Shown here: piece by piece, positions 52,629 through 62,316 of the stretch
How the letters are laid out: every line of letters begins with the position of its first letter
Numbering within the stretch: position 1 is the stretch's first letter
DNA from: UBA10438 sp044238605
GTDB lineage: Bacteria; Bacteroidota; Ignavibacteria; Kapaibacteriales; Kapaibacteriaceae
DNA: 64,000 nt
Assembly: GCA_044238605.1 (NCBI GenBank)
Contig: JBIICY010000001.1
Coordinates: 248,001-312,000 of the forward strand
Direction of reading: 5' to 3'
Position numbers and translations under genes: made by a program
Notes under the pieces: model-generated
The model's input: the letters and a program-made list of their open reading frames with translations, nothing else
The model's database searches: none
What the model was told of the DNA's origin: nothing

Positions 52629-53524
52629 TCTGCAGAAGACACCAATCGTTGAAGTTCTGCTACTTCCTCGCGCGTAAGATGCCGGTATTCACCGCGCTTG
52701 AGTCCACGTGTGGTAATGTTAGCATACTCTTTTCGGTCCAGACGCTTTACCTCATAGTCGAACAACTCAAAAATGCGGCGTACTTCTCTGTTGCGTCCTT
52801 CACGGATTGCCAGCAGCACAGATGTTTTATCTGATGGGTCTACAGCGATTTCAACAGGCTGCGTTGGACCATCCTCAAGCTCTACTCCCTTGGCTATCTG
52901 ACGCATGTGATCCTGGCGAAGGGGCTTATCAAGCGAGGCTTTATACACGCGCGTAATTCCGTAACGCGGATGCATCAGCTTATTTGCAAGGTCGCCATCG
53001 TTTGTGATGAGCAGTACGCCTGTCGTGTTTCTGTCGAGACGGCCAATCGTAAACAACCTGGACTTGATCTTGACGATATCAAATACAGTTGCTCGCCCCT
53101 TTTCATCACTTGATGTAGAGATCACATCTTTGGGTTTGTTCAACACCACATACGTCAGGTGTTTGTAACGCGTGATCGGTTCGCCGTTCACGGTAACCAT
53201 GTCATCGATCTCCACCTTCGTACCGAGCTCGGTAACCACCATGCCATTGATGCGAACACACCCTGAACGGATGAGCTCATCTGCCCGCCTGCGGGAGGCA
53301 ACTCCTGCATCGGCAATTGCCTTGTTTAGCCTGGTTATCTGGGGCGTCTCCTCGACGTTGCGAGAGCGGGTATGCTGCTCACCTTTCGGACGCTGGGCCT
53401 TGGTCTCAGAACGCGCAGGTTCTGTTCGGGTGCGTTTTCTAGCCGCTGGGGCTTTAGATCCTCGTTCCTCGCGAAATGATGATCCGCGCTTGGAGGATGA
53501 TGTTGAATTACGTTGTTGTCGCAT
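52625..53524 (-). CDS. RsuA/RluB-type pseudouridine synthase with basic N-terminal tail
   Basis: A 300-residue pseudouridine synthase. The first ~60 residues are a Ser/Arg/Lys-rich disordered tail; then an S4 RNA-binding domain (RLNKAIADAGVASRRRADEL) and the catalytic domain with GRLDRNTTGVLL, whose Asp is the nucleophile. This pattern fits RsuA/RluB/RluE/RluF (16S or 23S target cannot be told). ATG 53524 is chosen; an upstream ATG at 53536 is possible. It overlaps the preceding glycosyltransferase by 17 bp and the BatA gene by four. Confidence 0.93.
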   Translation of the reverse strand: MRQQRNSTSSSKRGSSFREERGSKAPAARKRTRTEPARSETKAQRPKGEQHTRSRNVEETPQITRLNKAIADAGVASRRRADELIRSGCVRINGMVVTELGTKVEIDDMVTVNGEPITRYKHLTYVVLNKPKDVISTSSDEKGRATVFDIVKIKSRLFTIGRLDRNTTGVLLITNDGDLANKLMHPRYGITRVYKASLDKPLRQDHMRQIAKGVELEDGPTQPVEIAVDPSDKTSVLLAIREGRNREVRRIFELFDYEVKRLDRKEYANITTRGLKRGEYRHLTREEVAELQRLVSSAE

Positions 53525-54533
53525 GGCGATTCTCATCGTGAGCGTGAAGGATGTGCTGAATCTGGTCTGCGACCATATCAACGGTAATTGTGTTCATACA
53601 CTCGTGGGTTCCGAGCGGACAATCTGCAGTGCCGTGGTCGCTGCACGGACGGCACGTTAGGTTTTGCTCAACAACTGCTGAGTATCTGCTGAAGGGCCCA
53701 AAACCGAACTCAGGTATCGTTGGACCGAAGATGGCTAAAACTGGCACGTTCTGCAGAGACGCAAGATGCACCGGAGCACTGTCGTTCGCAACGAGAATCG
53801 ATGCGCTAGCAACGATCTGTGCGGCTTCCTGCATTGACGTCTTGCCTGCAAGGTTACCAACTCCCGGAAGGTCGCGCGCAACATCAGCAACCGATGCGTC
53901 ACCAATGACGCTTACGCGCATTCCTTGGTGCACAAGACGCTCTGCAAGTGCACGGTAGTGCTCGGCAGGCCACTGCTTTGTTTTCCATACCGATCCAGGC
54001 GCAAGCACCACGTGAGGATGAGCTACGGCTGCTGAACTTTCGTGATGCTGCACTGGAGCAAGGGGTATTGGCAGGCAGTCGGCGAGATTCGGCATCCTGC
54101 TTCCAATCGGCATCAACGGCTCCAGCAACAGCAGATTGCGTTCTGCTGCATGAAGGCCCGAAGGGACGGAGACGGACATCGTAGAGAACCAGCGAGCTGG
54201 CGAGTCTCGAAATGCCACAGAAAGGTCGGCGTTCAAGGCACGCAGAAATAAAGCTGTGCGCCAGCTTTTATGTGCTGCAAGTACGATTGTTGTTTCCGAT
54301 GTCCGCAGGGATTGCGCCAGAAGGCGTTGCTCACTCATCGTGCGATGTTTGCCCCGCTTATCAAATGCAACAACGCTGTCTACACAGGCAACATGAGCAA
54401 GCATGTCCGCTGCTGCCGGTGTTGTTACAAGGGTTACACGGGCATCTGCCCACACCTGCTTAACAGCAGCACACAGAGGAAGCGTCAGCAGCACGTCTCC
54501 GAGAAAGGCCGTCTGTAGGATGATCACATTCAT
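53508..54533 (-). CDS. Glycosyltransferase family 9 (heptosyltransferase-like)
   Basis: A 341-residue GT9 protein. The N-terminus MNVIILQTAFLGDVLLT is the family's nucleotide-sugar domain start. The C-terminal domain has APGSVWKTKQWPAEH, VANDSAPVHLASLQNVPVLA, and the CRPCSDHGTADCPLGTHEC motif typical of lipopolysaccharide heptosyltransferases. It most likely adds a heptose or related sugar to lipid A core. The start overlaps the stop of the acyltransferase gene (ATGA), and a longer frame lies inside that gene. Confidence 0.92.
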   Translation of the reverse strand: MNVIILQTAFLGDVLLTLPLCAAVKQVWADARVTLVTTPAAADMLAHVACVDSVVAFDKRGKHRTMSEQRLLAQSLRTSETTIVLAAHKSWRTALFLRALNADLSVAFRDSPARWFSTMSVSVPSGLHAAERNLLLLEPLMPIGSRMPNLADCLPIPLAPVQHHESSAAVAHPHVVLAPGSVWKTKQWPAEHYRALAERLVHQGMRVSVIGDASVADVARDLPGVGNLAGKTSMQEAAQIVASASILVANDSAPVHLASLQNVPVLAIFGPTIPEFGFGPFSRYSAVVEQNLTCRPCSDHGTADCPLGTHECMNTITVDMVADQIQHILHAHDENRHATTT

Positions 54534-55435
54534 GTAGACATTTCCCGTTCGACAGGGGGCTCGTGCCGCCACCGACGATGCTGCCATGACCATAACTCCG
54601 GCCTACGGTGAATTGCCTGTTCAAGGGCACGTACGTGTCTTCGCGTTAGCTCCTCAACACCCTCTTTTGTGTTTTCGAGATCGGACATATCAATTGGTTC
54701 GAATCGGGCAATGTACCGTCCGTTATCAAGGCGTTCGGCAAACGTGCAAAAGATCGGTGCGTTAAAGCGTAGAGCTAATGCAGCGGGCGCTTCATACGTT
54801 GGTGTGGGACGCCCCATGAAATCGATCCATGGATCTTTCTCTGGATGTCCGTGCTGATCCACAAGAAAGGCGGCTGTGCCGCCCCCTGAAAGAAGCTTTA
54901 CTAGCGGACGTGCGGCGGCGTGCATTGGGAGCAGCTTGTTGCCGTACATCGTCCGATACGAGTCGACGATGCTATTTGCGGACGCATTGGACTGTGGGTG
55001 CACAACGATGGAGATAGGTGCCTCCAGAAGCAAGCCGGCAACGATGGCCAGATACTCCCAGTTGCCGTAGTGTGCAGACAGTAAGATGGTTGGCAGACCC
55101 TGCTTGTGTCGCTCAATCACTGCCTCAAAACCCGGCATAGAAACCTGCTCAAGCAGCTCTTCGCGCGTGATACCGGGAAGAGCTAAGACCTCGGCCAATA
55201 CAACTCCTAGATTGGAATAGGCACCGGATACTATCGCAGCCTGCCGCACCGGAGATTGATCAGGAAACGCAGCCGCAACATTTGCAGCTGCAATTGCACT
55301 GCGTTTTGATGATGCATGCTGCATAAGCCAGCCAATCGCCGTGCCTAACCGTAAACGTCCACGCAGTGAGCAATGCTGAGAAACCCGTCCTACCGAAAGC
55401 AGAAGGGTCGTTATGATGCTGTTGCTGAGCGACAT
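54530..55435 (-). CDS. Lipid A acyltransferase (LpxL/HtrB family)
   Basis: A 301-residue membrane-associated acyltransferase. Catalytic HxxxxE is H122-YGNW-E127 in SAHYGNWEYLA; a typical VHPQSNASANSIVDSYR and FLVDQHG region follow. An N-terminal hydrophobic segment anchors it. It transfers a secondary acyl chain to lipid A precursors. Its ATG overlaps the GWxTD stop by one base, and it precedes the GT9 gene, a lipopolysaccharide synthesis pair. Confidence 0.92.
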   Translation of the reverse strand: MSLSNSIITTLLLSVGRVSQHCSLRGRLRLGTAIGWLMQHASSKRSAIAAANVAAAFPDQSPVRQAAIVSGAYSNLGVVLAEVLALPGITREELLEQVSMPGFEAVIERHKQGLPTILLSAHYGNWEYLAIVAGLLLEAPISIVVHPQSNASANSIVDSYRTMYGNKLLPMHAAARPLVKLLSGGGTAAFLVDQHGHPEKDPWIDFMGRPTPTYEAPAALALRFNAPIFCTFAERLDNGRYIARFEPIDMSDLENTKEGVEELTRRHVRALEQAIHRRPELWSWQHRRWRHEPPVEREMST

Positions 55436-56841
55436 CAGCGTTGATTGGGCCTGAGTTTGTTCGACGGATTGGGATTAGGCTCGTAGGCCTTGGCATACAG
55501 GTTAAACCAGTTGGGCTGATTCACGTTACCAATCACGGTTGAATGCACCAGCTTAAGATTCTGCTGCAGAGTGATATCAACAAAGTAGAAGTAGGCACCA
55601 CCCTGAATGTGCTGATAGAACCAGATTTCGTAGGGCTTTGTGTCTGTATTCTGAATGAACTGTTCGATCTGTGTCGGACGTCCGTACTTCAGCATGATCG
55701 TGCCCCTATCAGACCTCCAGCCATCTTTGTATGTAGGGCTTGTGTAGTATGTCTGTGACCACTGATACATCTTGCGAAACTCATCAAGACGCTCGTTCGA
55801 GGGAGTTGACTCGTCTGTATCGCGCATCTTCCAGAAGCGATACAAAAACCTCTGCTGCGAACGCTCGTCGGTGCACTGCTTCTTTGTCTCAATCTCACCT
55901 TTTGATGCGAGCACTTCACAAAGCTCCAATTCAAGTTTGAGCTTGTCTCCAGTGGCTATCGACCACTCAGATGCCTGAAAGTCCTCATCTTCCGTCAACA
56001 GCTTCTGTTGCTCAGGGGGCATTGCTGGGTTTAGGATGTAGAGACGCTCTTCACGTGAATCAAGGACCTTTGATTTGTCCTTTGCCAGTAACCGAATTCG
56101 CAGGGAGTAGATGCCCGTTCGAAGATTATCTAGTTGAAACTCCTGCCGAATGGCAAGATTGTTCGAAGCACCGACTACTGGGATGTAGGTTGTAAACTCT
56201 TCATCGCGAACATTATTGAACACCGACAGTTCGGCATACGACGTGTCGAGTCCGGCGAGCTTGGCATTGTAGAATTCAACGTATACACCGAGCGCAGGAG
56301 CAAGCCCCGTTAACTCATGACGTGGATTGGGGTCGCAGGGCTCTCCGGCTCTAACGAACCTAGGATCTGCAGAAACTTCCTTCGGCATAACGAACATGAT
56401 ATCGCTCATTCCCGCTCTCGAAGAGATGCCCTCAACCTTCGTTGAAAATGTTGCTGTCGTACGCCTGGTTCTGTCGTTTGCATCAACAGCTTCAAAGTTC
56501 ACGGTATAGGTACCCGGCGGCAATGCCAATGTGCGAATGCCTGCATAGTACCGGCTGTGCACTGGCACAGCAGTTCTGCTTTCTGCAGCAGCGATCCACA
56601 CATCACTTACCACCACCTGGGTGTCCTGAATCACGGAAAGTGAACAGAGCATTTCACCAACAAAACCAGTTGGCGCTACTACGTATCGGAGTGTAGTATC
56701 GGAGAATGAGTAATGCAGCTCCCACTGAGCTTCGGCACCATTTCCGCGAAACTGTACAACATCTGCCACAACGTCAAGCTGCTGTGCACGTAGTGCAAGA
56801 CACGAGACAACGATTAAGCTTATGGTTACGATCGTATTCAT
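55435..56841 (-). CDS. Exported GWxTD-domain protein
   Basis: A 468-residue protein with a signal peptide (MNTIVTISLIVVSCLALRAQ). The C-terminal third has the GWxTD domain (KDGWRSDRGTIMLKYGRPTQ, then YEIWFYQHIQGGAYFYFVDI). The rest is beta-rich. The family is found in Bacteroidota and Acidobacteria near outer-membrane systems, and its function is unknown. First gene of the envelope operon after the terminator at 56862-56900; no promoter could be identified in the 28 bp before the ATG. Confidence 0.9.
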   Translation of the reverse strand: MNTIVTISLIVVSCLALRAQQLDVVADVVQFRGNGAEAQWELHYSFSDTTLRYVVAPTGFVGEMLCSLSVIQDTQVVVSDVWIAAAESRTAVPVHSRYYAGIRTLALPPGTYTVNFEAVDANDRTRRTTATFSTKVEGISSRAGMSDIMFVMPKEVSADPRFVRAGEPCDPNPRHELTGLAPALGVYVEFYNAKLAGLDTSYAELSVFNNVRDEEFTTYIPVVGASNNLAIRQEFQLDNLRTGIYSLRIRLLAKDKSKVLDSREERLYILNPAMPPEQQKLLTEDEDFQASEWSIATGDKLKLELELCEVLASKGEIETKKQCTDERSQQRFLYRFWKMRDTDESTPSNERLDEFRKMYQWSQTYYTSPTYKDGWRSDRGTIMLKYGRPTQIEQFIQNTDTKPYEIWFYQHIQGGAYFYFVDITLQQNLKLVHSTVIGNVNQPNWFNLYAKAYEPNPNPSNKLRPNQR

Positions 56842-56861
56842 TGCTGATGAGCCACCCTACA

Positions 56862-56900
56862 AACAAGAAAGTGCCGTCGATCATGACGACCAACGGCACT
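56862..56900 (-). terminator. Intrinsic terminator after the PorV-family gene
   Basis: AGTGCCGT (56870-56877) and ACGGCACT (56893-56900) form a perfect 8-bp stem. On the minus strand the stem is followed by TTCTTGTTTG, a U-rich tail. It separates the TonB-dependent receptor unit from the GWxTD operon. Confidence 0.75.
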
Positions 56901-56925
56901 CTAACGTGCAATGCTATGTCGTCGA

Positions 56926-58005
56926 TTAGTTAAACTTCAAGGCCACACTAACGCGGTTGATCAGTCCAAGACTCTGCGACGGATTTACCGAATAGTCGAT
57001 CTGACCATCAAAACCGGAGCCAACATACTTGATGCCGATACCACCAGCAACACCGAACTGATCAGATCCGAAACGATATCCGCCGCGAACGCTGAGAAGT
57101 TCCTTCCATGTGTATTCAAACCCTGCTGCAAACTGCTCTGGAACGTCCGAGAATGTCTCGAAGTCCAATGCCGTTACCAGCGAGTGCTGCTGTACGCCAT
57201 CTGCATCGATTTCTGGTTCCCATACAGCCCCCTTGCAAAGGTCTGTACCAATGCCAGCGCGGAACGACAGAGGCATATCAAACGGGGCTGATAGGAATCG
57301 CATATCAACAGGCTGAGTATTGATACCACCAACAGGATTGTTGGCACGATTCAGATCAGCACCATCAAACGACTGTTGCGTTCCGAGCGAATTGATGCTG
57401 AAACCAAGTACAATACCCTTGTAGCCCGTGTTGTATCGGGTACCGAGGTCAAACACAAAGCCGCCCGAAGACACATTTGTAAATGCCTGCTGTACATACT
57501 TGGCTGTTACACCGAAAGAGAACTGGTCTGTAAGGTTTCCAGCAAGAGTAAGTCCAAGAGCGATATCGTTCACATTGTAGATACCACCTGTTCCATCTTG
57601 CTGATCCATTGTCGTGATCTTGATGTCACCGCTGGACAAGCTGGTAAAGCTGGCTGCAAAGCGGTACTTTTCGCCCACAGGAATCACTGCGCTTGCGAAG
57701 TTGTGCGACATACCAGCAAACCAGAACGTCTGGCTGATGTCTGCTGCATAACCCTTTACGCTGGCAAGACCTGCTGGGTTCCAAAAGATCGAAGTCACAT
57801 CATTGGCGACTGCTGAATGTGCACCGGCCATGCCGGTACCACGAGCGCCTACGCCGATCTTGAGAAACTGTCCGCCAGACAGACCAACCTTCGTAAAGTC
57901 CGAAGCAGCAATAGTTGTTTGTGTTGTCTGCGCATTGATCGCCGTAGTACCAAGTACTCCGGCAGCAAGTGCAGCGAGGGATAGTTTGCGATAGATATTC
58001 TTCAT
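56926..58005 (-). CDS. PorV/PorQ-family outer-membrane protein
   Basis: A 359-residue UPF0164/PorV-type beta-barrel. The signal peptide begins MKNIYRKLSLAALAAGVLGT and ends near NAQ. Diagnostic text is GVGARGTGMAGAHSAV and SIFWNPAGLASVKGY; the barrel ends VSVALKFN. PorV is the type IX secretion shuttle protein in the outer membrane; PorQ-like members link to it. Start 58005 is used since the extra ten codons are not signal-like. It begins 10 bp after the 1417-residue protein's stop. Close homology to PorV versus other family members is not resolved. Confidence 0.82.
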   Translation of the reverse strand: MKNIYRKLSLAALAAGVLGTTAINAQTTQTTIAASDFTKVGLSGGQFLKIGVGARGTGMAGAHSAVANDVTSIFWNPAGLASVKGYAADISQTFWFAGMSHNFASAVIPVGEKYRFAASFTSLSSGDIKITTMDQQDGTGGIYNVNDIALGLTLAGNLTDQFSFGVTAKYVQQAFTNVSSGGFVFDLGTRYNTGYKGIVLGFSINSLGTQQSFDGADLNRANNPVGGINTQPVDMRFLSAPFDMPLSFRAGIGTDLCKGAVWEPEIDADGVQQHSLVTALDFETFSDVPEQFAAGFEYTWKELLSVRGGYRFGSDQFGVAGGIGIKYVGSGFDGQIDYSVNPSQSLGLINRVSVALKFN

Positions 58006-58015
58006 TGTGCTCTCC

Positions 58016-61000
58016 TTATTCTCCCTCACCAACAAAACGAGCTGTACCTGTTACCACCGAGAACTTGCGAATAACGCTTGCTCCGCCTGCTTCGATCTTC
58101 GCAACAAACATCTGACTTGCTGCGCGGCGCTTTGACTGCGAGCTGCGTGTGAGGAGGTCCCACACATCAGCAGCGATTTCCGAACGCTTTACAGACTGAG
58201 CTTCTGCACCGTCGACACCTAGTTCGTTGTGCTCAATAACGCGAACCAGCTCCCCGCTTGTCGTGTAGATCGAAATCTTGCACTGGCGTGGCAAACGTGT
58301 GAAGTAGATCTTGCCTTCGAATGGTGTGCTCATACCTTCGTGGCTAACGTAGTACGGGTTTGGTACTACCTGAATTTGATCTAGCTGTTCGTTGGTGTAT
58401 GAAGCCCCTGTTGCACCTGGATCGTACTGTGCAACATCGATAAATGCCTTGGCGTTATCGAATGGGAATCCGAATGCACCACCGCTTGTGCGCAGAATAA
58501 CCTTATCGCCAGGTTGGAAATCACCCGTAGGATATGCTGTTGGTGGGTTAGCAGATGTAGGAGCTGTTCCGGTGATAGTTACGCTCGACGTGCGGCGATT
58601 ACGCAGCGATGGGTCGATGACAAACTGTGCACCGCCAATTGTGATCACGTGACAGAAGTCCAGCGTGTCCTTACCAGTGGTAGAAAGATTGCGTGACTTG
58701 TAGTAACGCAGCTGCTTGCCAACTGGACGTCCAGTGTTGACTTCTGCAGAATAGAAGCGCAGACGTGCAGCACTCCATTCGCCGTTACGTGAGTTACGCC
58801 ATCCGTATGATGCGCTGGCAAAGTTGCCAGGGATCACTGGTTCTGGGTTCGGGAAGTTGCGCTGCTGAGCTGCAGGAATCTTGCTGAAATCAAGCTCTTG
58901 CGGCGTCAGGTTAAAGTCGTATGCCACGCGCACGGAGTCAATCGTACCGTCGATCTTCTGATCTGCACGGTTGAACGAATGAATGTTGCGGATATCATAC
59001 TCAAGGTATTCGACATTCTGGAATGTCATCGTCGAATCCTTGCCAACGTCATCTGTGTTATTGAGAGCAAACTTTGTCGTGAAGTTTTCACGTCCGCCTG
59101 CACGGAATGTGAGCTCGTATGTTCCTGGTCCGTTGTTATAGCTGTTTGGCCAAGGGCTGCGAGGCACGAATCCAGGATACGGAAGTTCAATGTAGCCCTG
59201 CGGCAAGTTTAGCTCGTTGGTCTGGTTGTACACACCAGTAAATCCTGGAGCAACCGAAACATTCTGTGGGCCATTTACAACGTATGCTGTGTCTGCGCGA
59301 TAGGCACCACCGTACTGTTCGATTGAGTAATCAAATGCAAGACCGATCGTACCCAATGCATACTGATCACCACGGAAGCAAACAGCATTCGATGTATACG
59401 AACCAGAGCGCACGATCTTCGCACGAGAATCATCAAGACCAAATGTTACGGTATCGATGCGGGCGATTGAACCATCCTGTGAATAGACCGTGTCGATGTT
59501 GTTTGTATCAACGTACGACTTGGCATGCTCTGTGAAATATCCAAGAGGAGCTTGCTCCGAGATATCAGATGGACACAACACAGGTGGAAGGAAGCTGCTC
59601 CATTGGGCAATCTCTTGCTTGGTTTCTACATCGCGCAGTGTGAAGACTGTACCGTAGAGGCCAACAAGGTCATTCTCATTGTTCTTATGCGGCCAACCAG
59701 CCCACAGACGGTTGAAGTTCAGCTCGAGGCGGCGTCCACCAAAAAGCTGGTTAAAGCGCTGCTCATCGTTTACAAGAAGGCGGATATTGTAGATACCACC
59801 AAGACGCTTGAGATTATCTGCATCTGTTGAGAGTTGGAACTCAACTTGATCACCCGGGCGAGCCCCCTTCGGCTGAGCTGTAACCGTGTTAAACGGACCA
59901 CGGTCGTTGAGCTTTGATGGGAGTGCGTTTGAGTAATCGCCTTCGTCATATGCGCGAACAGCGTAGAAGTAATCAACGTTGTTGATCAGCTTTTCTGAAC
60001 GCTCTGGATTAGAAAAGTACTCTACTGTACCGTTGCGATTGTCATCACCAAGGTCAACAAACACACGACCATTTGTTACTCGGCGCATGTGTCCAGCGAT
60101 GATTGTCTTGCGTGTTTCGTTGAGCTCCTGGAAAGGACGAAGGCGGTTTGAGCCATTATCGTCTCTGTCGGCAAACAGGAACGGCTCGAGACGCACCTTG
60201 CGATCAAGCACAAGCTTTACAAGCGAATCAGTTGCACGGGCAGCTGGGATACTATCAAGTCTGCCGTTAGCAAGACGCTTTACCTCTGGTAGACCTTCTG
60301 TTACAGAAGTGAAGTAGGCATAGCGAATCGAATCAAGCTTGTCAAAATTCGGATATCCGCCTGTTGCACCGGTAGTACGGATCGTGCTATCGGCATTCAA
60401 GCGCAACGCATAACTCGTTGGACGCTTCAGAAGGAGCTGACTGTAGTAGGAACCCCATGGTTCTGCAAAGTTGAGCTCGCGCAACACCATGAATTTACGC
60501 TGGCCTGGCTTGACAACATCGGCAACCGTGAAGCGATCAATGCGAGTGCCCGAACCACCTGGAGATGCAACGGCATCACCGAACTGTGCAAACGGTGAAG
60601 GCAACGCATACTGGGCAATCTGCTTCCAGCCGAGTGGTCCACGACGAGCGTTTTCGCGAAGGTCCACATCAAAGGTGTCAAGATCGTTGCGGCGAGCACG
60701 ATAGATACGGTATCCCATGAAGTCGAGACCCTGCTCGAGGGTATCAATTGACAACTCCGCTGTTGAATCCCATTGGATTGCAACTGCGTTGTTCAAACCA
60801 AGCCATCCGCGGTTAGGAATAGTTGGGAATGTGCCGTTGTTTGTACCCTTAATGACAGATTCGAATGGGGCTCGTGGTGCAACAAAGTTGTTGTTATACA
60901 CGAACTGCGCAAACTTGACCTTACGGATAAGTTCGCTCATATCTTCTACTGTACCTGTAGCATCACCACCGCTGGCAGTTGCCGCAAGGATGATACCAAC

Positions 61001-62269
61001 AACGATACGAGCAGAATCTCCCGGACGCATGTGGAATGGTCCAGTAGCCATCATAAGGCGGCGGTCACCAGGTCCTAGGTCGCCGTCTTTACGCTGACTG
61101 GAAATGAAGTTGTAACGGTCTTCGTTTTGAAGTGGGTCTTCTGTGATTGGCCAGTTACGCATTGTCTGCAGACCGAGCTGCTCTGTAACTGGGAACTGAC
61201 GTCTGTCCTTGCGAAGGAACTTGTCTGCATCTACAGCAGGAGACTCAAGGAAGTTGAAGCCGAGGTAGCCAAAACCTTGTCCTGCTTCGCCACGGTCGCC
61301 GTTTGTCCACTGAACAGCAAGGTTTAGAGTATCGATCTCACTGAAGTAGCGCGCACGGTCATTCGCTGCACCAGCCGCTGAATTTGTTTCTAGTGCAATG
61401 TCAACGTCCTGAACAGCGGCCATCCAGCAGTCATAAAGTGTGTCTTTAAACTTCTCTGGGTGGATGAACATGTACTTCAAGAAGAGGATATCGGCGTAGT
61501 CGCCAAAGCCCCATGAGTAGATCATCTGTTCGATTTGCATACCCATTGGGAAACCTTCGGCAGCACGGGCAACTGCACCACCTTCGTAGCGTGAAAGGTC
61601 TGTGTCCTTGTACACGCTGAAGATGTCTTCACCAGACACAAACGCAGGAGCGTCCTTCTCAGCAATCTTCTTGCGCAGGTCTAGATTGTCTTTGTACAAT
61701 CCGTAGTAGTTGTTGCGGCGAAGTGTATCAGATGGCGATGTATCCCAAATTGGCCAAGCTGGCTCGTTTGGATCAAGCTTTGAAAGACCAGTTGCTTCAT
61801 CGTAGTCTGTAGAGAAATACAAACGGTACTTCTTGATGCCGTCAGCGCTTGTGTTAACGCGCGGACCATCATCGATGCTACCTGGCACCATCCAGGAGCG
61901 ACCTGAATTTGGGTTGTAGGTGATCATTACACGCTTACGCAATGTGTCTGATCCTGGCGGCAATTTGCGAGCACCAAACCATGCGCCACCAGCAAAGATG
62001 TACTGGTTGCCACGCCCACGTGGCCAGAACGTGCCACCACGGCCCTGTGCAATATTGAATCCAAAAACGCCGTAGTTCGTTACCAAGAAGTTAACCTTGG
62101 ACTTTGTATTCGCCTGTTGGTCGTATACACCGGTAGGCGTACGCTGAATGTCTTCAGATACTTCCTCGCCTTTGCGCTTCTTGGTGTCTTTGTTGATATC
62201 GGCAAGAGAAGGTACCGTCGATATCACGAGGACCGCCATCAAAGCCGTGAGCAACCAATGCCTATTCAT
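58016..62269 (-). CDS. Very large secreted protein (1417 residues) with C-terminal sorting-like domain
   Basis: A signal peptide (MNRHWLLTALMAVLVISTVP) starts at ATG 62269, which has AGGAG six bases upstream; a longer frame to 62299 is less good. The mature protein is rich in Asp/Asn/Tyr/Gly and in beta-type sequence, with no enzyme motif recognised. A fibronectin-like stretch around 500-600 (YRIYRARRND) and a C-terminal region VVPNPYYVSHEG... RLPRQCKISIYTTSGELV... FVAKIEAG resemble the C-terminal domains of type IX cargo. It lies between a TonB-dependent receptor and a PorV-family gene, an arrangement seen as a unit in this phylum (inference from memory). Function unknown. Confidence 0.7.
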   Translation of the reverse strand: MNRHWLLTALMAVLVISTVPSLADINKDTKKRKGEEVSEDIQRTPTGVYDQQANTKSKVNFLVTNYGVFGFNIAQGRGGTFWPRGRGNQYIFAGGAWFGARKLPPGSDTLRKRVMITYNPNSGRSWMVPGSIDDGPRVNTSADGIKKYRLYFSTDYDEATGLSKLDPNEPAWPIWDTSPSDTLRRNNYYGLYKDNLDLRKKIAEKDAPAFVSGEDIFSVYKDTDLSRYEGGAVARAAEGFPMGMQIEQMIYSWGFGDYADILFLKYMFIHPEKFKDTLYDCWMAAVQDVDIALETNSAAGAANDRARYFSEIDTLNLAVQWTNGDRGEAGQGFGYLGFNFLESPAVDADKFLRKDRRQFPVTEQLGLQTMRNWPITEDPLQNEDRYNFISSQRKDGDLGPGDRRLMMATGPFHMRPGDSARIVVGIILAATASGGDATGTVEDMSELIRKVKFAQFVYNNNFVAPRAPFESVIKGTNNGTFPTIPNRGWLGLNNAVAIQWDSTAELSIDTLEQGLDFMGYRIYRARRNDLDTFDVDLRENARRGPLGWKQIAQYALPSPFAQFGDAVASPGGSGTRIDRFTVADVVKPGQRKFMVLRELNFAEPWGSYYSQLLLKRPTSYALRLNADSTIRTTGATGGYPNFDKLDSIRYAYFTSVTEGLPEVKRLANGRLDSIPAARATDSLVKLVLDRKVRLEPFLFADRDDNGSNRLRPFQELNETRKTIIAGHMRRVTNGRVFVDLGDDNRNGTVEYFSNPERSEKLINNVDYFYAVRAYDEGDYSNALPSKLNDRGPFNTVTAQPKGARPGDQVEFQLSTDADNLKRLGGIYNIRLLVNDEQRFNQLFGGRRLELNFNRLWAGWPHKNNENDLVGLYGTVFTLRDVETKQEIAQWSSFLPPVLCPSDISEQAPLGYFTEHAKSYVDTNNIDTVYSQDGSIARIDTVTFGLDDSRAKIVRSGSYTSNAVCFRGDQYALGTIGLAFDYSIEQYGGAYRADTAYVVNGPQNVSVAPGFTGVYNQTNELNLPQGYIELPYPGFVPRSPWPNSYNNGPGTYELTFRAGGRENFTTKFALNNTDDVGKDSTMTFQNVEYLEYDIRNIHSFNRADQKIDGTIDSVRVAYDFNLTPQELDFSKIPAAQQRNFPNPEPVIPGNFASASYGWRNSRNGEWSAARLRFYSAEVNTGRPVGKQLRYYKSRNLSTTGKDTLDFCHVITIGGAQFVIDPSLRNRRTSSVTITGTAPTSANPPTAYPTGDFQPGDKVILRTSGGAFGFPFDNAKAFIDVAQYDPGATGASYTNEQLDQIQVVPNPYYVSHEGMSTPFEGKIYFTRLPRQCKISIYTTSGELVRVIEHNELGVDGAEAQSVKRSEIAADVWDLLTRSSQSKRRAASQMFVAKIEAGGASVIRKFSVVTGTARFVGEGE

Positions 62270-62316
62270 AAGTTCTCCTAGTTTCATCGTGTTATTCATC
62301 GTGTTTCCTTCCCTTC